64,000 nucleotides of DNA, taken from the NCBI GenBank assembly GCA_029339195.1, contig JAPTJF010000193.1, positions 1 through 64,000 of the forward strand, given 5' to 3'. Shown one piece after another: positions 10,525-21,381 of this stretch. Positions within the stretch are counted from its first letter, which is position 1. Each line of letters opens with the position of its first letter. Both the position numbers and the translations under genes were made by a program. The DNA comes from Micractinium sp. NFX-FRZ. Taxonomy: Eukaryota > Chlorophyta > Trebouxiophyceae > Chlorellales > Chlorellaceae. The notes beneath the pieces were generated by a model, which saw only the letters and a list, made by a program, of their open reading frames with translations, had not been told where the DNA came from and ran no database searches.

Positions 10525-13500
10525 ATGCTGGACTCGCCAGCACTGGAGGGAAAGCAGCGGCTGGAACTTCTCAAGGCCTTGGAGCAGCTCACTGCCGCAG
10601 CGTTCACATCGAAACTACAGACCAGCAGCAGCGGTGGCGGCGGTGGCACGACCGCCGCCGCCGCCGCCGGTGCAGCCGCCCCTGCTGCCGGCGAGCCATC
10701 ATCTGCTGCCCCTGCCGCCCAGCCAGGCACGGCCGCGCTGCTGCGTGCAGCGCTGCAGCAGCAGTTCACCGGGCTGCCAGAGTACTCGCCCGCCTGGTAT
10801 GCCGCATTGGACGCGGCAGCAGCGCGGCAGCAGGCACAGCGGGATGCGGTGGTGGCGGCGCTGAGCACGCTGCCCCACGGCTTCTCAGCGTTGGATCGGT
10901 GTCTGATCACAAACGCAGCGCTGGTGTCCGGCAAGTACCAGGCCTTCTACCGTGCCTGGGTGGCGGCTGTGCAGGTAGACACACAAGGGAGGCTGGGGGG
11001 CAACCTGGCGGGTGGTGCTTGGAGTGGGACCGAGGGAGGTCGGTAGCGTGGCCACCATGGCCCTGGCTAGCTGGCCTGGGCGCTGCTGCAAGCCACAGGC
11101 GGCGCTGTTGGCCGCCAGCATGTAGTGTAGTCCCCTTGCCACGCACCCACACCCCACACCACACCACACCACAGCCCGCTCATTACAGTTGCACCCTCAA
11201 CAGGGCCATCTAACGCCACACCACACCACAGCACAGCACTCTCACCTCAAGCGCACCCACGCCCCGCTTGTTTGCCCCCCCCGCCCGCCTCCTACACCAC
11301 GTGCTGCCACCTGTGCAGGGCAATGCCCTGGCTGCTGAGCTGGCGGAGGCTGACCGGGCGGGGCGGCTGCCTCGTGAGCTCTACAACCACTACACCATCA
11401 TTGTGAAGGTGGGGTGGGGGACCAGGGACAGCGGGCAAGTGTGTGCCTCAAGAAAGGGGGAAAGCAGCCAGAGAAAGACAAAGGTGTGTGGTTGGGGATG
11501 CAGGGGTGGAGGCAAAGCGCACAGCAGCGGCAGTTTGGGAGCTGTGCAGCAGCCCTTTTTTGACAGGGCCATTGCAAACGTGGGAGAATGCGTGGGGGAG
11601 GTGCAGGCAGGCAGACTCTGCCAGCCCTGCAGCACGAGCGCTCAAGAGGTGCACGTGTGGGCCGGTGCCCCCTCCCCTCCGTTGACCCTGCCCATGCCGC
11701 CGCCTCTGCCCCAGCCGCCCTCTTGCCCCCCGCCACCTCCCAAGTCTCCCACGTGCCCTGCCCGGCCCTCCCTCCTTCCTGCCCCAGGCCCCCGGGGGCG
11801 GCTACTCCCAGGTGCCATATGCCGCCTACTTCCCTGCTGAGGTGGCAGCCATTGTGGATGAGCTGGACAAGTTTGTCACGGGTGCGAGCCAAGCGGGGCT
11901 TCAGGCAATTTCTCCTTGTTGTATGTTATTTGTTGGTTTGCCTTGCGTTGTTGTTTCTTTATGGAGGGTGGTGCATCGCAGGGTCGTCGGGGGCCGGGCT
12001 GGCTCCGAGCGTGGCCCTCCAAGCTGGTGCAGGTGCCAGGGAGGGGAGGGTGAGCACATGATGCGGGCAACTGAGGGCTTCCGAAGCCTCCCACCTCGCT
12101 CCTCGGGAAGGGTGGGGCTGCCGGCAACAGCCCGCTAGGCCCGTGCCTATTCACATGTTCCGCACGTCTGCCTGCCCCTGCCACCCCCCCTTTGCACCGG
12201 CCTGCAGTGCTTACGGACACACCCACCGACCACCCCCAAGTTAAGCTGCAGTACCTCGCCTACCTGCAGCAGTACAGGTGCGGCAGTACCTGGTGTGGGG
12301 CATGCAGCAGTGCAGTGTCCCGCGACCCGGGAGGGCAGGCGGCCTGCCGTCTCTGCTGGCATGTCCCTGCTGAGTGGCTGCCCGCCTGCTGTGCTAGCTA
12401 GCCGCCCGCGCCCCAGCCTGCGTGCTGCTGTGGTTGACGTCACAGCCCGCGCCCGCGACTGCTCCTTCAACCCGCGCGGTGCCTTCCCAGCTGCCTCCCC
12501 TGCCTTTGCACTGGCGTCCATGCTCTGGCTTGCCGCTCCTCATCAATCCTTGCCCCGGTCTGACTTCCCCGGCCCTGCCCTTGCTGGCCCCTCCCCCAGC
12601 AGGGCGTGCCTGGCTGAGACGGACATTGACAGGCTGGAGGACAGCTGGCGCCAGCTGGATGGTCTGTGGATGGCAATACGCTACCCCATACAGGTGGGAC
12701 AGGTGGTCAGGCATGGCTGCAAGCCTGGAGCGGCGGCAGCGGCACGTGTGGGGTTGGCGTGAGGAGGAGGTGCCTGCCGTGTTCCCATGTTGCAAGGCTT
12801 CAACAACCAGCGGCTGGACACTGTTAGCCTCCGCCTCCTGCTTTCGTCATGGTGCCCTCATCAACGCTTCCCCGTCCGGTGTGATTGCCCCCTGCTCAGA
12901 TTGTTCATGACATCGAGTACGGGTACTGCGACCCGCTGAGATGCAAGGTGGGGGTCCCAGGGTGGGCATGGGCATGTGTCTGACAGAGTAGTTGGGAAGG
13001 CACAAATGCAACCAATCGTTGTGTCCATAGGTGGAGTGCTGGGGTTGCTGCAGCTGGCATGCATGCCCACCTGCCCGCCCGCCGCGGCTTAGACCTGTGC
13101 AACGCCAGCACCGCTTCCTGCTTGCCTTCCGCCCCCCCTCCCCAGGCACGTCCCTGCCGGCCCTTGGGCTGCTGGCTCTTGAGTGTGCGGCGCAGGCTTG
13201 GGGGCCATATGTGGGTGCTGCTCACACTCGCGCTGCTCATGAATCGCTCATTAGTTGCTGCTCAGTGGCCCTGCAGGTGCAGCCCGAGTTCTCTCTGCGC
13301 ATCTTGGACGACTCATACGAGCGGCAGAACAAGACCATACAGCAGATACAGGTGCAGCCCCAAATTGGGGGGGCCGGGCAGCGAGGGATTGGCAGGCAGC
13401 GAGGGTGTGTTTGAGCTGCACGATGCACCAAAGTGTGTGGTGTGTGTGGGACAGGGCACACCCGGCACGCTTCCAAAAGGCTTCCACATGCTGCACATGT

Positions 13501-16500
13501 CACAAGGTTCCAGAGCGGAGCCTAGTTTCCACACGGTGCCTGGGACCCTGGCAGAAGAAATGGGGCAAAGCTGGACATGCAGATGTCAGCAAGGGGCTGC
13601 CCATGCTGCCTGCTGCCTTGCAGGGCGTGATGGAGTCATACTTTGAGAAGCGCAGCGGCCCCCTGGCGGCCGCCGGCCTGGCGGGCCTGCGCCGCAGCAG
13701 CGCCGGCCTGTACTACCTCCCCTTCCTCACCGGCGCCAGCCTGCACTTCCGCTTTGCGGGGCAGAGCATCCCCAACAGGCGAGGGCGGGGCGGGGCACAA
13801 GATGGGTCCGGCGGGGCACAAGATGAATGAATACGCCCTTAGTGCACCCTCCACAACCCACCTAGCGTGCCCCTCAAAACCTCGGGGGTGGGGTGGTTTG
13901 GGTGGCCAGGTCACGGTGCGCTGGAAGGGGGCTGGAGGATATCCCGCACCTCCAAATGGAGGGAGTGCAATTGCCCGCCTCTGCCTGAGCGACACCCCAC
14001 CCCGGCCCTACTCCTCATCGCTCGCCACCCTGCCCCACGTTACCCCCCACCCGGTCGCCCTCCCCCCCTGGCAGGTCGGATGTGCGTGCGCAGCATGGGG
14101 TCAAGATCTTTTTCGACCCGGTGGCGGCGGACACGCGGGCGGTGGCGGCGCGGGAGCTGGCCCTCCAGGTGGGGTTGGTGCCCGCCCCTTCCCTCTGGGC
14201 ACGCGACACCGGGATGGGGTGGGAAGCCCGCCATGCAGCCCCGGGGACCTACAATACAGGGGTGCAGGCGGCGCACACACCGGGCCCAACCTCAAGCCCA
14301 GACAGTCCCACGCTGCCCTTCCCAGCCCGCACACCTTACTAAGGTGTTACCTTGCCCCTCCCTTGCACACACCCTCATGTCCCACCCTGGCACCCCCCCG
14401 GCATCCTTCCCCTGAAACACCACCCTTGCATCCCACCTGTGCGCACACACACAAACGCAGGTGCTGGCGGACCCCTCCCGTGCCGAGGCCGTCCATCCCC
14501 TGGACTCCACCGTCTTCCTAGTGGCCCCGCACGAAGTGGGGCACGCCGTGTATGGGCTGGATGCCTTGCGGGAGGTGAGTGGCTGTGGGTGTGGATGTCA
14601 CTGACTACCCTGCTTGCAGGCAGGTGGGGGGCTGTGAAGGTTGTTGTGCATGGAGCATGCGGGAGGTGAGCAGCTGTGTGTGTGGGTGTCATGGTAATGC
14701 ATGCAGGGAGGTGGCGTGGCAGGACAGCCTGTGCCACTGGCGCGTCCGCCACGCCATGCACATCGTCCTCCACGCTTGGCACTTGGCCTGCCCGCCTGCC
14801 GACCCTGCAGGACCGGCCCACCCAGCTCCATCGTCCCGCCATGAAGTGCACCGCCAGAAAAGTTCCGAGCTGACCCGCTTGCTGCCCACCCTGCCTGCCC
14901 CTGCCCACCCGTGTTGCCAGGTCATCAAGCCGGCCACCAAGACGCTGCTGGAGGAGCCGCGTGCTGACCTGGCTGCGCTGCACACGCTGCGCCTGATGCG
15001 CGAGGGCAACCACCTCTCACAGGCGAGGCGGGCGCTGCTGTGCTCACATGCTGGCACCACCAGATGTGCTGGCAGCATCGTTCGGCACCGCGCCACACAG
15101 CATCGCATCGCATCGCCCCTCACAGCACAGCACAGCGCAGCACAGCACAGCGACGCATGCGTCCCCGGTTCCGCACAGCATGTGCGCCCTGTGTTGCTCA
15201 CCCCTCCGCCCTCCCTGCCTCCCCTTGTGCCGCGCCACGCAGGAGAGCGTCGAGCGCCTGCTGTGCTGCTTCCTGCTCTCCGACCTGCGTCGCTTCGCGG
15301 CCTGGGACAGCACCGCCACCCGCCCTTACACAGGCAAGCGCCGGCGGTCGAGCGCCGGCAGGGCTGCTGCTGTTGGTGAAGTGCCTGCAGTCCAGGGCCT
15401 GCAGTGCAGGCAAGCAGCCGACGAGTGCGGCGCTCATGGCCCACCCAACAGCGCGCAGTGGATGGCGCTGGCACTGCCGTGCTGGGGTGGCAGCTTCGTT
15501 GACACTGCCAAGGCCATACTCAATTCACAATTGACCCGGCTCAGAAGCCGGTTTTGCCTCCCTCCGGCTGGGAGCCAACAGAACAACTCCTGCTCTGCCC
15601 AGCCTGCGCCCTGCCACCCTGCAGCAACACAACAGCCAAACGCTGGTGTGCATGGGCCCTAACCCGACTGCAGTGAGCGCGGTGTGCTGCCCAGCCTGCG
15701 CCCTGCCACCCTGCAGCAACAGCGAACAGCCAGCCAAAGCCTCCAATCGTGCCCCCCAACCCTGCTGTGTACTGCAGTGAGCGCGGTGAGCTGCTGGGCG
15801 CGGGCCGAGGCGGTGGGGCTGGTCACGCTGTCGCCGGGCGACCGCAGGCTGGTGATGCACGACAGCAAGGTGGGGGTGCCCGAGGAGGTGACAGAGCTGT
15901 TGTGACCCAGATCAGCTGAGGAGGTGCCAATGAGTGCAGGCTTGTAATGCACGACAGCAAGGTGGGGGTGCCCGAGGAGGTGACAGCCAAAGGGGTGCCG
16001 CTCTCCCCTCAGCGTTCGGGTGACCCCCTCTCCTGTGTCAACCTTTGCTGCCTGCAACTGTTGCTCTGCCACACATCACCTGCTGCCTCTGTCGCTGCCC
16101 GGCTTCAGGTGGATGCCTTCCTGGCTGAGCTCCCGCCTGGCTGCACCTCTTTCTCATCTCTCTCCAACCCTCAGCCTGCTGCCTCTGCCGCTCCCCGCCT
16201 TCAGGTGGACGCCTTTTTGTCTGAGAGCTCCCGCCTGTTTGAGTCGATCCTGGCGGCGGAGGATGCCATGGATGGACGGCGGGTGGAGGAGATCTTGGCC
16301 CAGGTGAGGTGCCTGTTCAACTCCCCTTAAGGGTGTTTATCTTTGACACGTTACTATGTAGGTGGGGTGCAGCCAGGGGCAAGCAGGCAACTTGTGCGAC
16401 GGCATGCGGCTGCTGCTGCGCCCGCCCGCCTGCCCGCCCGCCTGCCTGCCTGGCCCACATGCCTGCCTGCTGGCCCACATGCCTGCCTGCCTGCCCGCCA

Positions 16501-16734
16501 AGCACTGTCCCGCATGGCTCAAGCTTGCCTGCCGGCCCTCCCAATCCCGGCCCACTGCCCTGGCCGCAGATGGAGGCGTGTGAGAGCAGCGCCATTGTGC
16601 AGCACCTGGTCAGGCAGCTGTTCCGCCCCCCACCACGTCAGTCAGCAGCAGCAGCAGAGCCAGCCGACGCACCAGAGCCGACCCCGGGGCTGGCCACAGC
16701 GGCGGCGGCGGTCGCGGCACCCGAGCGTGCATGA
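10525..16734 (+). CDS. Putative HExxH zinc metallopeptidase, 609 aa
   Basis: Fifteen in-phase exons: 10525-10974, 11319-11408, 11788-11881, 12208-12277, 12603-12693, 12900-12947, 13277-13351, 13624-13778, 14075-14168, 14461-14574, 14921-15022, 15243-15333, 15778-15869, 16205-16303, 16570-16734. The product has no signal peptide or membrane helix. Residues 413-417 are HEVGH, a canonical zincin zinc-binding/catalytic motif, and EEPRAD follows at 438-443, as expected for the third zinc ligand of a gluzincin. This resembles dipeptidyl-peptidase III-like (M49) layouts. The ~610-aa length and the RYPIQIVHDIEYGYCDPLR region also recall bacterial CiaB-family proteins; both are recollections, not searches. 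Introns 8, 11 and 12 need GC donors (GCGAGG, GCGAGG, GCAAGC). The start is uncertain, with an in-frame ATG at 10378. The substrate is unknown. Confidence 0.8.
14659..14693 (+). repeat. Intronic echo of metallopeptidase exon 10 donor
   Basis: Copy of 14568-14602 shifted 91 bp, keeping GCGGGAGGTGAG, that is, the last exon codons and an intact-looking GT donor. A cryptic 5' splice site is therefore possible. Confidence 0.75.
15600..15722 (+). repeat. Duplicated segments including exon 13 acceptor echo
   Basis: A ~30-bp AGCCTGCGCCCTGCCACC-type segment occurs at 15601-15630 and again at 15693-15722. Between them, 15666-15689 copies the exon 13 acceptor and first codons (true site at 15778), shifted 105 bp with CTGCAG intact. 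Confidence 0.75.
15937..15986 (+). repeat. Near-perfect 50-bp tandem copy of exon 13 end plus donor
   Basis: Matches 15844-15893 with about two mismatches in 50 bp, shifted 93 bp. It spans the last nine codons of exon 13 (RLVMHDSK), the GTGGGG donor and the start of intron 13. This is the best-preserved echo in the window and presumably the youngest. Confidence 0.85.
16080..16146 (+). repeat. Intronic echo of exon 14 acceptor and start
   Basis: Copy of 16177-16243 shifted 96-97 bp. It includes the pyrimidine tract, CTTCAG acceptor and first codons (VDAFLAELPP against the true VDAFLSESSR). The acceptor is intact, so an alternative exon start is conceivable. Confidence 0.8.
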
Positions 16735-17792
16735 GGCTCGCTGGGCAGCCTGAACGCTGGCCAGATGCCCCGGCCTGTCCGCCAGCTCTGTGTGCATGTA
16801 TTGTAGACTAACCAGTCATGACCCTTCTGTCTGCCATACCCTGGTGCCACGTCTGCACCTGCCGGCGCATGTACATGCCAACCACATGCAGCAATCATCA
16901 TGCCGCTGGTCAACAATGCGCCATTTTCCCTCCCTTGTTGTTGTGGCCAGCCCCATCTTGCTTCCCGCATTCCTTTTCCCATACCTTCCTTCCTGGCCCT
17001 GGTGCAATTGCACAAGCTGTAGATAACATTGCTCCTCTGCCCGACTGCCTTGCACGCTCCTTGACCAACCTTTATCACTGCTGACTGCCTTGATGCGGCC
17101 TCCGCCCTTCCCTCGTCTGCTCCCCGCACGTGGGCTGCTACCGACTTGCTGACTCACTCACGGGGTGTGCCCAATTTGCAACCCCAGAAGCCTGCCCGAT
17201 GCAGAGCCTCGTTTTGTGTACATAGCTCCCTGGGTACTCTTGACGGGCACTGGGAGGAGCCACCTTGCGGAGTGACGCTCTCCATCCCCTCCCCCATGCA
17301 GCGCCACATTGTCTCATCTAGGCAGCTCCACCAGGCTCCCTGGACCAGGGACACTCAGCTGGCTGGCTGGCCACCAGCAGACTGTCGCACCTAACGAATC
17401 AAGAATTGAATGAAACGATTGATTGATTGAGCTGGATGGCTTCGAGTGGCAGGCTGGCTGCTTGCTGGGGTGTAAACAGCCGCGATAGGTGCGCCAGCTG
17501 GACCGCTGTCCTGGGACGCCTGCATGTGTGCACCGCCGTACTTTGCCTCTCAGCTTTCCGCAGTTGAGGCTATTGGCCAGGCGCCACTTTGCACTGCAGC
17601 CATTCCATGTTAACAGCTGGTTCGTGTGGCAACAAGGCAACGGATCACGCCAGATGTGGAGAAGCGGCACGCGCCACCCTGACGGTCACGGCACACGCGA
17701 GAGGCATGCGACACAGTGTCAAGCAGGAGCGGGGCAGGGAGCAAGGGACCGATTGGGGAGCCGCACAACGGGGGAAGACCGCGAGCTCTTTC
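16735..17792. other. Convergent 3' intergenic region (metallopeptidase / EF-Ts)
   Basis: No exon is supported in this 1.06-kb gap. It should contain both 3' UTRs. A single TGTAA on + at 17471-17475 lies 736 bp past the metallopeptidase stop, further than at most genes here, so its use is doubtful. A short (GATT)n tract lies near 17415-17430. Confidence 0.5.
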
Positions 17793-20700
17793 TCAAGCCG
17801 TGGCCTTCAGCGTCTCCGCCACCTCAGCAGCAAAGTCTTTTGCCTCCGTCTCCAGCCCCTCCCCCACCTGCACCCGCACGAAGCCAGACAGCTGCAGCTC
17901 CGCCCCAAGCTGCTTGCTGGCCTGCTTGAGCACATCTTGGACCTGCAGAGCGGGGAGGGAAGCGGCGGGAGAGTGGGCGTGAGCTCACAAGGGAACAAGG
18001 TGGCAGGTCGCTCGGAGCTGCTTGCTGGCCTGCTTTAAGACATCTTGCACCTGCAGGGCGGGGGGACGGTGGGCGTGAGGGGCAAGTTGGAAACTAAACG
18101 GGCGGCAGGCTGCTGTGCCGCAGCACATCTTGAGCTCGCAAGCAGGGCCAGGGGACGGGGAGCGGCGGATGGGGAGGGTTGCCCAACAACACGGCAGGCG
18201 TATCAGCAGGGTGCGGTATGTGCGGTTGGCTGCACGAGCATTTCCGGGAGCGGCAAGAGGCGGGGATGTTTGGGAGGATGGGATCGTGGGCGAAGAACAG
18301 CGGTATTACAGTGGGGTGTGAGCCTCGCCAAGTGTGGTACACGCCTGCTCTAGTGGGCACACCCTAGATGCCCTGCTCTTAGCAAGGAGCAAGCCCCACA
18401 CCGTAGTGCCACACTGTACTGCCACACCCACCTTTTGGTCGCCATCCATAATGAATGCCTGCTCCAGCAGGCACACATCTCCATAGTACTTGTCCAGCCG
18501 CCCAGCAACAATCTTGTCAACAATCTTCTCCGGCTTGCCTGCGGCGGGGCGGGGGAGGGGAGGGCAATCCGGACAAGGGATGAGGCAAGGGATCTGGGCC
18601 CCGCCCTGCACTTTGAGTTCCCGCCCCCCTGGCAATCTGGAAGACAGCTCTCCCAGTCCCCCATCCCACCCTTCCCTTACCCTGCTCCTCCGACTTGAGC
18701 GCCTGCTCCCGCAGCAGCCCAAATACTGCCACCCTCCACGCACCGTCCCACCCTCCCGCCCCCGCTCGCCCGGCTCCAGCGCCTGCTCCCGCAGCACCCA
18801 CCTCTCCTGCACCTCACAACCCACGTGCAGACCCACCACTTCTTACAACCATTGCCTGCGCCCTCCCCCGACTTGAGCGCCTGCTCCTCTAGAGCACACC
18901 GGCAGTCCTCAAATCCACATTCACTCACTCAGGATGGAACCCACTTCCTACAACCATCGGCTGCACCCCCACCCGACTTGAGCGCTTGATCCGTTGGCAC
19001 CCACCTCTCCCCAAACTCACCACCCAAGTGCAGGCCACGCACGTGCAGGCCCAGGTCCCAAAGCCCTTGCCTGCGCCCTCACCCGACTTGAGCGCCTGCT
19101 CCCGCAGCACCCTGCTCTCCGCCTCCAGGGCCTCCGAGGGCACGGCGGAGCGGTCCAGGAACTTGGGCTGGGCGCCCACCACCTGCATGGCCAGCTTGTG
19201 GGCCAGGTCCTGCAGGCACACAAGACCGTGGCAGGGAGGGGGGGAGGGAGGGGGGAGGGAAAGGGGCAAAGGTTGTTCAGGAGATGTGATGCATTGGGGT
19301 GGGCCCACACCACCTGCATGGCCAGCCGGTGCGCCAGGTCCTGCCAGGCAGTGGAGTGGCAGGGAGGGAGGGAGGGGGGGAGGCAGGGAGGGAGGCTCAG
19401 TCAAGGTCGCAGTAGGGGATTTGGGTGGGGTGCCACCCGCCTGCATGGCCAGCTTGCGATCCTGCGCAGCGCGGATGAAGTGAAGTGCAGTGCGGTGCAG
19501 GGGTGCCAGAGTGGCAGGGCAGCTGTGCAGGGGCAGCGGTGCGGGAGGAAGCACAGAGCAATGCCCGCCTGCCGCCTCCCTGCCAACCCATTGCCTGCAC
19601 GCGTGCCTGTCCCCGGCCCTTCCCCATTCCGGGCACCGCCCTCCCTCTCACCCACCGCCCCGCACCTGCGCCGCCGCCGCCGCTTCTCCGGCCAATGGCG
19701 CGCCGTTGCCGCTGCGCAGGGCCACCAGGCCAGCAATGCGTCCCAGCCCGGGGGCCACGCTCTGGTGCATGTAGGCTCCAATCACGCCCCCCGGCGCCTC
19801 CAGCCGGAAGGCGCGCCGCAGCCGGATGTTTTCCCGCACCGACCCCGCCAGCCCCACCACCGCCTCCTCCAAGCTGCGGTCGAGCAGGCGGGCAGGCCGG
19901 GAAGGCAGGGCAGAGAGGGATGGGTTGGCCACGGCGGCGGGGGCAGCATAGGGTGGCCATGTGGGGGGCAGCAAGGGGTGCACAGGTGGGGGCGGCAGGA
20001 TGCTGTGGCATCATCGTGCATGCCCAGGCCGCTGCTGGGCACTCCTGCCAGCGGACGTGCCGCCTCTTTGGGGGCTGCACCCGCCCCTGCCGGCCCATAT
20101 GCCATGCAAGGCCCAGCACTCCCACCCCCCTTCCTGCAAGCCTCACTTGCTAACCCCAGGGCATGGTCACCCCCCGCCGGAGCATCCTCCGCTACCTCAC
20201 ACACACCTCCCCCCTCCATACTCACCTGCCGCCATCCGCAAACCCTCCCTCCACCCTCACCTGCCGCCCCCCGGCATCGCCGCCCCCCGCAGCGCCTCCT
20301 CCCCCAGCTCGCTGCCGCTGCCGGGGCGCAGCGTCGCCACGCCCAGGGCCGCTGCCGCAGCGGACCCAACCAGCGATCGAAACTGCTCGTTGCGAGCCAC
20401 AAAGTCTGTCTCGCTGTTGATCTGCACACGCAATGGGAGTTTAAGCACAAAGCTTGTTTGGTGGTCGAATCGCATTGATATCATGGCAGGTAAATCAACA
20501 GGGAGGACCGGTTGTGTGCCGTTGACACTGGTAGAAGGTCCCAGCAAGCACAACCGACCGTTGTGTGCCATACACAACCCGGTCTCCCCTGTTGACCTGC
20601 AAGCTTTGGCAGACATCAGGCGTACCACCAATGCTCCGCTCATGTCGTTCCTGCCATGAAAGGCTCCCCCCTCCCGCCTGCTTCCACTGTTGAACCTGAG

Positions 20701-21381
20701 GGTGGTGGGTTGCTGCCGCCAAGCGCTGACCAACAGGCTGCCAGCAGGCCACCCCAAGGCACCTCCTCCTGCGCTCCCCAACCCTGCCCACCCACCACCA
20801 CCATCATTATCAACAACACCCTGCCTCACCTCCACCACCGCCGCCACGGTGTCCCGCTGCGCAAGGCCCACCAGCCCCTCGGCCGCATGGCGGGAGGCCT
20901 TCTTGGTGGCCGCCGCCAGCCCCTTCTTGCGCAGCTCTGACACCGCCGCATCTGTTGTGAAGTGGCTCAAAACGGCCACAGCAACGGAAGCATAAGTTCA
21001 GGATGGTTTGGTGATTCGGGGGTGGGCCAAGCCAAGCGGAGCAGGCGGCAGCGGCGGCGGCAGGCAGCGGCGGCGGCGGCGGCGGGCAGCAGGGCGGGTG
21101 CAGCATCAGCCACTCTCGCTGCGAATATGCAATCATGTGAGCTATGCATCGTCCGCGCTCAGCCATCGCGGTCCCCGCTCACCCAGGTCCCAGCCAGCCG
21201 CCTGCAGCGCCGTCTTGACGTCGGTCATTGGCGCGCCGGTGCGTTCCCGCAGCTCCTTGATGAGCTGTAGCTGATTGGCGGGCGCCGCCGCCAAGAAGCG
21301 TAGCTGCTGCAGGCCAGCAAGTCCGCCATGCCGAGCGGCCTGCAGGCGTGCAGCTTGCCGCAGGGTCTGGAGCAGCGCCAT
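17793..21381 (-). CDS. TSFM: Organellar translation elongation factor Ts
   Basis: Guanine-nucleotide exchange factor that recycles EF-Tu-GDP to EF-Tu-GTP in organellar protein synthesis. Seven exons: 21183-21381, 20830-20951, 20261-20421, 19666-19873, 19083-19209, 18432-18538, 17793-17942; 357 aa, all joins in phase. Residues 1 to about 35 are Ala/Arg/Leu-rich with no acids, consistent with a mitochondrial (possibly plastid) transit peptide. Seen: an N-terminal UBA-like segment ([20 protein letters not shown]), the EF-Tu-binding signature [11 protein letters not shown], the MHQ motif (GAYMHQSV) and the C-terminal [19 protein letters not shown] module. It is a single-domain form without the S1 domains of plastid PETs/polyprotein EF-Ts, which favours mitochondria. 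Introns 2-6 are swollen by repeats described separately. Confidence 0.95.
18011..18056 (-). repeat. EF-Ts exon 7 echo with intact acceptor
   Basis: Copy of 17903-17948 shifted 108 bp upstream in intron 6. It keeps CTGCAG and reads [12 protein letters not shown] in the same frame as the true exon, after which it diverges. Confidence 0.85.
18687..19100 (-). repeat. Five-copy tandem array of EF-Ts exon 5 3' end
   Basis: The true end of exon 5 (REQALKS plus donor, near 19083) is followed by four diverged copies near 18975, 18866, 18777 and 18687, spaced 89-109 bp apart. Each keeps the (E/D)QAL(K/E)(S/P) codons and several keep a GT after them. Together they form most of intron 5. Confidence 0.85.
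19301..19469 (-). repeat. Two echoes of EF-Ts exon 5 start
   Basis: Segments 19301-19348 and 19426-19469 copy the exon 5 acceptor and first codons (true 19172-19216; [13 protein letters not shown]). They read roughly [13 protein letters not shown] and [10 protein letters not shown], shifted about 130 and 250 bp into intron 4. Confidence 0.8.
20495..20594. repeat. Hairpin-forming inverted repeat in EF-Ts intron 2
   Basis: Imperfect inverted arms of about 23 bp (20495-20518 and 20572-20594; TCAACAGGGAG...CTCCCCTGTTGA) enclose a ~53-bp loop. The loop region itself contains the perfect 7-bp stem GTTGTGT-GCCAT-ACACAAC at 20560-20578. No flanking target-site duplication was identified. It could be a small MITE-like remnant or a structured intronic RNA. 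Confidence 0.6.

Noticed and set aside
15666..15689. Upstream acceptor for metallopeptidase exon 13
   Set aside because: The copied segment loses similarity after a few codons and runs into repeats. The downstream acceptor gives the full conserved-looking exon.
10525..16734. Calling the HExxH protein a bacterial invasion factor or contamination
   Set aside because: The gene has 14 in-phase introns with the local splice style and the same base composition as its neighbours, so it is a resident nuclear gene. Any CiaB resemblance says nothing about virulence.
18994..20478. 494-codon open frame on + across the EF-Ts gene
   Set aside because: It lies antisense to well-supported EF-Ts exons and repeat-filled introns, and its translation is low-complexity Pro/Ala/Arg. 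GC-rich DNA has few stop codons.
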